This document shows positions 52,562 to 59,966 of a stretch of DNA of 59,966 nt, piece after piece. The notes under the pieces were generated by a model, which worked only from the letters and a program-made list of their open reading frames with translations, made no database searches and had not been told where the DNA came from. This DNA is from Chara braunii. Taxonomy: Eukaryota > Streptophyta > Charophyceae > Charales > Characeae. A program made the position numbers and the translations under genes. The DNA lies in NCBI GenBank assembly GCA_003427395.1, contig BFEA01000259.1, positions 1,752,763 through 1,812,728 on the forward strand. Reading direction: 5' to 3'. How positions within the stretch are numbered: the stretch's first letter is position 1; the number at the start of each line of letters is the position of its first letter.

Positions 52562-52940
52562 TATGTTTTCCTCTCAATTTCACCTCACACCACCTACCTA
52601 CCACTACTCCCGATTGTAGGCATACAGGAAGCCCTGCAGCAGCCAGAAGCGTTTCATGAGACAACGTGCAGGGGGTGCTTCCTACCTGCAGGTGAGCGAT
52701 ACCGACCAGGGGACAGTCGGTAGTCATCAGGGACCATGTCGACAGGGCCAACCCCTGTGCCTCCCCTCAGGTCCGAACATCAGCAGACTCTGCTCAGTGC
52801 CGAACGGGGGACCCGATGATCTATCTCTAGGTGGCGGGCTCCTAGCATGCCCAAAAAGGTACATGAGGCCCATCGGGATTAAACCCACGACCGCCCGAAC
52901 CTCACTCGCTGTCCTTACCAACTAAGTTAGGCCCGCAATC
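52562..52940 (-). mobile_element. tRNA-headed SINE
   Basis: Minus strand: head CGGGCCTAACTTAGTTGGTA (A box) and GTGGGTTTAATCCC (B box), a body shared with 31190-31576 including CCTGCAGGTAGGAAGCACCC, and an end at GAGGTGAAATTGAGAGG. No clear A tail. Confidence 0.75.
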
Positions 52941-53559
52941 ACGTGCGGAGCTCGGCGAAAAAAGGTCCTGGTCTGAGCATCTAGCAGGGCAGGCCGTTTT
53001 CCCTTGTCTTTCCGCTCACCGCTCCTTTTTATCTGCACCTGCCTGTGGCTGCGGCCCACTATACCTCTCCACAACACCTGCTTGTTTTCGGGACTTCGTA
53101 CACTCCCCTTTGCTCCCCCAACCAATCTCTGTTTATCTGACCGTTCATCTTGTGACGGTCAAACCCTTTTCCCAAGTTTTCTATTGCTTTCGGGCTCCCC
53201 CGACGGTACAGTTGCGGCACCTGTGTCACTTTTCCTATGTAGCCGTTCGCCAATACTATACGACCAACCGCTGACGCCTCGCCCAAACCTCCAGAAACTG
53301 CGTCGGTCGCATGTCGTGCGGTGTGGCCCTGGCGACCATCCAGAAGGCTAGAGTCGCAAAAACTGGTACCCAACAACTATAGCAGAGACTTGTGGTAGAA
53401 GTAGTCATTGCCGACGTCCGCTGATGGATCCTTTCACCGTCGTTTTTCGACCCTCACCCTCACACGTCATCACCCACCATCGCTGCTACGCTCCAAACCC
53501 CAATGGATAGGAAATCGGGTATCCCCAAGCCCCTTCTTCTAGCCGCCCCTACACCATTC
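52741..53559 (-). repeat. 819-bp direct repeat, left copy (LTR candidate)
   Basis: Collinear with 58384-59202; both are 819 bp by my count, with scattered substitutions. Reading on the minus strand it would begin near TGGTGTAGGGGCGGCTAG, preceded by a purine-rich GTATGGGGGAA that could be a polypurine tract. The far end lies inside SINE sequence and lacks a CA terminus, so LTR status is unproven. Confidence 0.7.
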
Positions 53560-54190
53560 CCCCATACTTCACGCAAACCCCCCGCATACAGCTCACAAAC
53601 CCAAATTCAACCGAAACCTCCCAAGCATAAGTAGACAAAACCCCGAAACAAGCGAAAATAATCAGTCACATAGACACAAACAGACGCAAAAATTCGAAAA
53701 AAAAACCCTGGCTGGTAGGCAGCCGCCCGACAACCAGCCCACACCCCAACTCTCGCCGTCCCCGACGAGCCTTGTATAGGTTCAAGGATCGAACACGAAG
53801 GTCAAGAGAAGGAATACATCTACTATTGCCTTATCGACTCGGATATCCCCCTACTCTTTCTAGACACCAACATAGTAGATTATTCTAAAATGTTACCTTC
53901 TATCTTGTTTATTAGCCGCTCTCCCTTAACAAGCACACAATTTATAGTTTCTTTATAGCGGCTGTATCATTCACCCTACCCTCTTTCTAACTATGATACA
54001 CAAGTTTTATGTTTCCCCACCTCTGTGGCCGATAACATTTGCCCTATTACTCCTTCCCTCGTTTTTACTCGATTCCCTTTCTCTAACTATGGTACATGGC
54101 CTTGGCCTCCCCATTCTCACCCACCTGTTTCCTGTTTTTTCTTTTTCTGGTCACCTTTCTTCTGCCATGTTGCATGTTCGTCACACACCT

Positions 54191-56750
54191 TCACCTCCTC
54201 TTGCAGCTCCCTCTCGGTGTGGCCAGTCTCTCTCTTTGCTTCTCTCTTCTCTTCTTCTCCTCTCTCTTCCACACGGCTTCCAACTCCCTCCTTGCTGCAT
54301 TTCGTTTCTCTCTCAGCCCTGAGCGTTTGGTCCATGCCTTATACGGGTCGTTGTCTTTCCTCTGCTTCCTTCCATCTTCTCCCCTTGGGATTTTTGGTTG
54401 AGCCGGTTCCCTTGCCAAGTAAAATCCCCCCTTCCAAATGGTTTTCACACAGGGCTCCACTTTGTCCTCTTCCCGAAGTGACTCACCCCTCTCGAGGACG
54501 ACTAGAGGCCCCATCGGTAACTCGCTCATTAGCTTACTGCCGTATCCCAAAGCTTCCATTTCAGCCGTGTTCGATTCAATTAGATTCGTCATGCCCCCGC
54601 ACATCGGACCACTCGTCGTCGTCTCATTATAGGTGACTCCAACCTTGTATGGTCTCAATCCCCTATCGATCAACTCATCAGCTGGGTCTCCGTCTAGGGG
54701 CGGGTCGCGTGTCAACAGGGGGTTCTCAGTCCTCACATCGTCTCTCACTACCTTTGTGGTTGACTCCTCTGTCTCTCCGTCCTTAGGACCTAACGTGGAT
54801 AAGGGCACCTCCTCGAACCGGACCCCATAAACTCCGAGCCTGCCCTCCTCCAAGGTTATCTTTTCCGTATCTGGCGCCGATCGATCTGCATTGCTGGGCA
54901 CCTATGTCCTGGCAGGGGCTCTTGAGGAGCTCTTACTGTCACATATCGGAGTCTCGTCCTTGAGATAGGGGGCAGTTACTGTCTCCCTAGACTCAAGGCG
55001 AGGAGAGTCTCCGCCCCCGATCGCAACACAGGATATACATTCACTCGCGCTCACCTCCTGCCTCTCACAAAAACTTCCTTCGTCAGTGCATTCCCCCTGA
55101 GAGGCACCCAAATAGGGAGGTTCTCTTAGGGGTCCACTCATGATGGGACGTCCTCTCGAGTGCGATCGAGGTGGTACTCATGGCGGCACTACTTGGACCC
55201 GCAGGCTCTGACAGGTCATCCCTGACGATCTACCGACCTCATACGGTGACCCTAGCTGGCTCGGAGGGGGACTACCCCACTGTCTGTCTCTCAACTCCTC
55301 CCAATGGAGGTCCCATCGGTCATCCTCTGCCTTACAGTCCCAACTCGGCACACGTGCATATCCCTCACTTGCATCCTCACCACTAAGGCCTCTCCACTTC
55401 GGATCCAGCGGTCCTAGAGGCGGTCCACCATGCCATCTTAACTCATGTTTTCGGTTCCGATCATCCAATCTCTCTCCATAGTACCAATCTTCGTACCTAG
55501 GCTCGGACTCTATCTTCGACTCGCGACCCCGTAAATATTTGTCTAACTCCTTCCGCATGTACTCTCTCACATCAGTGTCATCCGTCGTGAACACTTCCTT
55601 TGTTACGTCGTCAAAGGTAACTGCATCCCCTGATACTTCCTCTAATATCTCTTGCCGCTTCTTCTCAGACAAGTGCGTCATGTACAAAACACACCTCTCC
55701 ACTTCACACAATAGTCCACGGTCTATCAGCGCTTGGGAGAGCGCTTTGAACCTCTTAGTGAAGGCCACAAGGCTCTCTTCAGGCCCCCATGTCATCTCTC
55801 AACCCATCCGTTGTGGGGAGCGTATCATCGCAGGCAAAGAGCCTCAGAAGGTTACCTTTAAACGTCTTCCACCTCCCATCCTTAGGGTAGGCTGCCCTTA
55901 TCACATCGTCCAACTCAGGGTCTGAATGTTGTAAAAAGTTATCTATCCACTCTCACTCTGAAAATCTCTCCCGCAGAGCATAAACCTCCTATCTCCTTAC
56001 AAACGTCGTAACGTCATGACCTCCAAAATATAAGGACCCTCCCCCAATGTTAACATCGTAACAAGGGACTCGGTATCCCTCGTAAGAGTCATTCATCGAT
56101 CCGTCTATCGTTGGATCATAGGGCCGGCTCAAGTCAGGTTCAGTCCTAACCCTATCACGGTACTCGGTCTCTTGCCGTCCCCCAGGGGTCCACGGACTAG
56201 GAGCCCACCGATCTTCATCCCACTCCTCTCTCCTTCTTGCCCCTAAAGTGACCTGCTCGTGCCCACAAACTTTTCTTATACCGCTATCTCCCTTGTTAAC
56301 CGTTCCTTTCCCCGAAACTCGCATGTGCTCCCGCCCGCTCTGAGCATTAACCTCTCTGGTAGATCGCTCCTCGTGGTCCGTCCAACCGGTATCCAAGTTG
56401 GACACAACCTCTGAATCTGTCCATCCAGCTTCACGAGCGAGCCCACCCCCGATTTCAATCACTCCCTGTCTCTGTCGCTTCGGCTCCTGTCCTTATCCAA
56501 CAGCAAAGTCATAGTTATTTTGTTCTAGTCGGCTCGCCCATCTGGTCTCTCGAACCGACGTAGCACCAATCTCGGCCGCTCTCTCCCCCCAGTTTAACCC
56601 TATCTTCGACTCGCAATCTATCGACTCCGTCCGAGCGATCCCCCATGCTCGCGCGATCCTCATCTCAGTTGATCGCTCCCTCAAAAGTAATTGTGATCCC
56701 CTTTCCATTTGGACCGCATCATCCTTATTTTTCCACTCCATTGTCCCCAA
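54191..56750 (-). pseudogene. Retrotransposon gag-like coding region, frameshifted
   Basis: Minus-strand frames at 56493-56750, 55989-56462, 55178-55795 and 54191-54901 form a broken gag. The core, read across 56040-55600, has YFGGHDVTTFVRR, YALRERFSE, WIDNFLQHSDPELDDVIRAA, YPKDGRWKTFKGNLLRLFA, ESLVAFTKRFKALSQALIDR and HLSEKKRQEILEEV. This is the helical layout of Ty3/gypsy gag (W-helix, R/K-rich helix, LxF segment). The C-terminal part (54191-54901) is unknown and ends in a K/R-rich tail. The frame changes between 55989 and 55795, and stops separate the pieces. No protease, RT or integrase follows before the left direct repeat. Confidence 0.72.
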
Positions 56751-58148
56751 TTGTCTCTGAGTTGTTCCTTACCAGAGGGGTACAAGCGTACTTTTCCGCC
56801 TCACTCCACACCCTCCTCGAGGTCTAGCTTCTCTTTCTTTCTTCTATCACTATCGGACTTTGCCACCCACGGATTGCTCTCGTCGAACCCCTACTAACGT
56901 CCGCGTCCATTTGTTCAGTATCTGCTCGGTCACCTTCAGTCCAAGTTATCCCCCTACTTAATTATAGGAGAAACCTTGATGAGGCTTAGCCCTCAAATCA
57001 TGACCCCTAGGACTTTGGTCATGCGAGAGACCACCCTGGCCCCAATGAGAGGTGGCAACCCTCTTAAAGGAGTTGGACCGAAGTCACATGCCTGTACCCT
57101 ATATCCCCCAACTTGACCGACCGACTCTAGGACTATCCTATCTAGCACCGTACCTCTACTAGGTCCACGGATGGCACGCCAGGAGCGGAATAACTTGGTC
57201 CCACTCCCCCACGGACAAACCGCTAATCAGACCTAGCCCACCCCCTATTCAATAAATCACCAAGCCTTACTTGTACCTCCCAGACTCTCCTTTTAGACCC
57301 GGGCCTCTTCGTCCCTCTACGTCCACTCAGCGGCGGTAGAGACTAAAAGCGTTGCGCACGCACAACAAAAGAGACGGCCCGGGTTCAAGGGTCGAGTTAG
57401 GGGCATGGGAGCTGTCTCCCCCCTTCCCTTGCACACCCAGTCAAGATAATTTGGGCACACACGGTCAGCCCGCACCCCATTTCCTTTTCACCCAATCGCC
57501 ATAGGTCATGCAAAAAAAAAAAGACTACAAACACCCAGCCCATCCAAACAACAAAATACACATAGCCCACACCCCGTTCGAAACCCACACTTTGAACTCC
57601 CCAATACTTATCACCCCCTCTTCCCTCTGCTGCTGCCTTCCCTTCAAACACCGTGACTTCCCCTTCTCATAGTGAAGCCCCCTCTATTCCCCATAAGGGT
57701 ACAGAGCACTGACCTCGTAACTGCAGGGTACCAAGTAGCACGGGATGCTGCTGCCGTTCACCTCGCCATCATCACTTCCTGCCACTGTCGCTGTCTGCTC
57801 TTGCAGCTCCACCAATATTCACCTTTACGGCAGTCCCCACCGTCATTGTGACCTCAACCTGCTGCTCCTGTTGACCCCACCACCCGCTTGTCACTGGTAC
57901 ACATTGTTGTCGTTGCCTGTGTCGTCGTTGCTGCAGCCACTGTCGCTGCTGTCTGAGCCGTCTTAGCTGCCGCTGTCACTGTCACTCCCGGTCACTACCA
58001 ATGCCGCATGTCACAGTTCCACGTTCCTGTCACTATTACCGCCCATTTCCTATCACGCGTCCACCTCTCCTTCTCTTCCTTTCGGTTCAAGGTTAGTCGA
58101 GGCTGTGGAAGAATGCCCTCCCCGGCAACGACGCCACTTTGTCTGTCG
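56751..58148. other. Non-coding interior between gag and the right direct repeat
   Basis: No gene recognised. In a minus-strand retroelement this would be the 5' leader, between LTR and gag. CCACTGTCGCTGTCTGCTC-like Cys/Ser-type repeats near 57780-57990 are simple sequence. Confidence 0.5.
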
Positions 58149-58580
58149 GGGAGGTATCCGCTACAGCTTAATGTGGCCACTCCTCTCTGGCTGCGGTGTA
58201 GACCACCCGAACACACCTCCACAAACACCCTGATCGGTCTGTTATGCTCCCTGCACAGATGAACCCCTACCAACCGGCAGTGACTAGCGACCCCCTTTTT
58301 CCTTTTTGGACCTCTCCAGTCAGCTCCCCATTCCAAGATCCATTGCCGCTCACCCACTCCTACTGTGTTTCTATCCATATGCCGATAGGGCCAACCCTTG
58401 TGCCTCCCCTCAGGTCCGAACATCAGCAGACTCTGCTCAGTGCCGAACGGGGGACCCAGTGGTCTATCTCTAGGTGGCGGGCTCCTAGCATGCCCAATAA
58501 GGTACATGAGGCCCATCGAGATTAAACCCATGACCTCCCGAACCTCACTCGTGGTCCTTACCAACCGAGTTAGGCCCGCA
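58149..58580 (-). mobile_element. tRNA-headed SINE with alternative body
   Basis: Head GCGGGCCTAACTCGGTTGG and GGGTTTAATCTC as at 52.9 kb. The shared middle is followed by a different 3' body (to 58149), which matches 48771-49005 rather than the body at 52562 or 31190. The element family therefore has at least two 3' halves. Confidence 0.7.
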
Positions 58581-59202
58581 ATCACGTGTGGAGCTCGACG
58601 GAAAAAGGTCCTGGTCTGAACATCTAGCAGGGCAGGCCGTTTTCCCTTGTCTTCCCGCTCACCGCTCCTTTTTATCTGCACCTGCCTGTGGCTGCAGCCC
58701 ATTGTACCTCTTCACAACACCTGCTTGTTTTTGGGACTCCATACACTCTCCTTTGCTCCCCCAACCAATCTCTGTTTATCTGGTCGTTCATCTTGTGACG
58801 GTCAAACCCTTTTCCCAAGTTTTTTATTGCTTTCGGGCTCCCCCGGCGGTACAGTTGCGGCACCTGTGTCACTTTTCCCGCGTAGTCGTTCGCCAACACT
58901 ATATGACCAACCGCTGACGCCTCGCCCAAACCTCCAGAAACCGCGTCGGTCGCATGTCGTGCGGTGTGGCCCTGGCGACCATCTAGAAGGCTCGAGTCGC
59001 AAAAATTGGTACCCAACAACTATAGCAGAGACTTGTGGTAGAAGTAGTCATTGCCGACGTCCGCTGATAGATCCTTTCATCGTCGTTTTTCGACCCTCAC
59101 CCTCACACGTCGTCACCCACCATCGCTGCTACGCTCCAAACCCCAATGGATAGGAAATCAGGTATCCCCAAGCCCCTTCTTCTAGCCGCCCCTACACCAT
59201 TC
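58384..59202 (-). repeat. 819-bp direct repeat, right copy (LTR candidate)
   Basis: Second copy of 52741-53559, about 5.64 kb away. It would be the 5' LTR of a minus-strand element. I see no TGGTATCAGAGC-type primer-binding site beside its left end. Confidence 0.7.
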
Positions 59203-59801
59203 AACAGAAAAATTGTCGCCGATTTTTTTTTTTGTTGATCGTGGGTCCTCACCCCCGAACAATCGTTTAAAAACTGTTTTTCAACTGTTTATCCTGGCAC
59301 ATGCACCATGGTCTACAACTGCTCCAATGGGACACATGCATGCATGAATCTGAATAGAGAGGTTTCCGACAGGCAAGCACCATGAATCCAAACATAACAC
59401 CATCACATTTCCAACACGATTCATCACGCCACCATCACATTTCCATCACGATTTCCAACATAAAGTCCTTTGTTCAACTGTTGATAAACAATTTACCAAT
59501 ACATAGTTCAACCTTCCAAACGTCGTTCAACAGAATATAAACAGATTCTCAACAGTTTATCAACACAAAGTTCAACTGTTTATCCTGTCACTTCATGTGG
59601 ACTACTAACTCATTCCAGACAACAAAGAAGAGATGAACACGCACACCTCCCAAGCTTGAGACTCCTCCCCCCGGACACACACACAATGACGGTACACTGA
59701 CACTCTCATATACATTGTTGAAGTGGACATCATGTATACATGCTAGCTGTGACCACCCTTTTGGGGCTATATACGTTCCGTCTCTCTCTCCCTCCCTTCA
59801 A

Positions 59802-59850
<49 letters not shown>

Positions 59851-59860
59851 CCCATACTTG
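59203..59860. other. Gene-less stretch with short direct repeats
   Basis: TTCAACTGTTTATCCTG plus a CAC end occurs at about 59280 and 59571. CACCATCACATTTCCA occurs twice near 59400-59445. A (CT)n tract spans about 59805-59848. Confidence 0.5.
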
Positions 59861-59861
59861 T

Positions 59862-59950
59862 GACAATGAGGTTGGGAAGTGGGGGCCATATACGAAGACG
59901 TTGTAGGCGTATTCTGGTGTAAGTGGCACTCACTTCCCAACCTCATCGTC
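59862..59950. repeat. Inverted repeat, 20-bp arms
   Basis: GACAATGAGGTTGGGAAGTG (59862-59881) and CACTTCCCAACCTCATCGTC (59931-59950) pair at 19 of 20 bases with a 49-base loop. It may be a small MITE-like element. Confidence 0.75.
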
Positions 59951-59966
59951 ATGCGGGGTTCCTTGT

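Overview
The window looks like nuclear DNA of a streptophyte, most likely a charophycean green alga such as Chara. It contains part of a KORRIGAN-type glycosyl hydrolase family 9 (GH9) gene, fragments of nuclear 28S rRNA, 5S rRNA and U6 snRNA with plant-type sequence, plant-type LINE and Ty3/gypsy-like retroelements, and very low gene density. The species is an inference. The streptophyte assignment rests mainly on the membrane-anchored GH9 gene. There are no prokaryotic operons. Almost every short ORF here is repeat DNA.

The only host protein gene I can support is on the minus strand. Exon 1 (40037-40423) encodes a short cytosolic tail, one membrane anchor and the start of a GH9 endo-beta-1,4-glucanase domain. 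Exon 2 (3823-4035) continues the same domain with the YYDAGD catalytic-base motif. Both splice sites are canonical and in phase 0, and the joined protein reads straight through a conserved family motif. That makes intron 1 36,001 bp long (4036-40036). The remaining exons lie left of base 1, so intron 2 exceeds 3.8 kb.

The giant intron is a mosaic of mobile DNA. It holds a 5.5-kb LINE with a perfect 22-bp target-site duplication (6611-12115), a second LINE fragment, and three 645-bp tandem copies (4481-6415). It also holds pol III-derived chimeras (U6-5S at 13.2 kb, U6-unknown at 33.5 kb), a large patchwork of repeated modules (14.2-22.1 and 27.2-29.6 kb), and a dispersed GGGACGCTGG SINE-like family that shares its 3' end with the LINE. 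Two further palindromic element types with terminal inverted repeats and a tRNA-headed SINE complete it. Intron 2 (1-3822) adds a 28S rRNA fragment, a U6 pseudogene and a partial hairpin element.

Upstream of the gene (right of 40.6 kb) there is a clear assembly artefact: two Nextera junction adapters flank a 130-bp copy of the exon 1 start (40891-41098). Further right lie a decayed Ty3/gypsy element (tandem LTR/PBS blocks at 42.1-43.1 kb, gag-protease-RT remnants at 45.2-48.8 kb) cut off by a SINE-like segment. Next are CT-rich microsatellites, and then a minus-strand gag-only retroelement-like unit (53.6-58.4 kb) between two 819-bp direct repeats.
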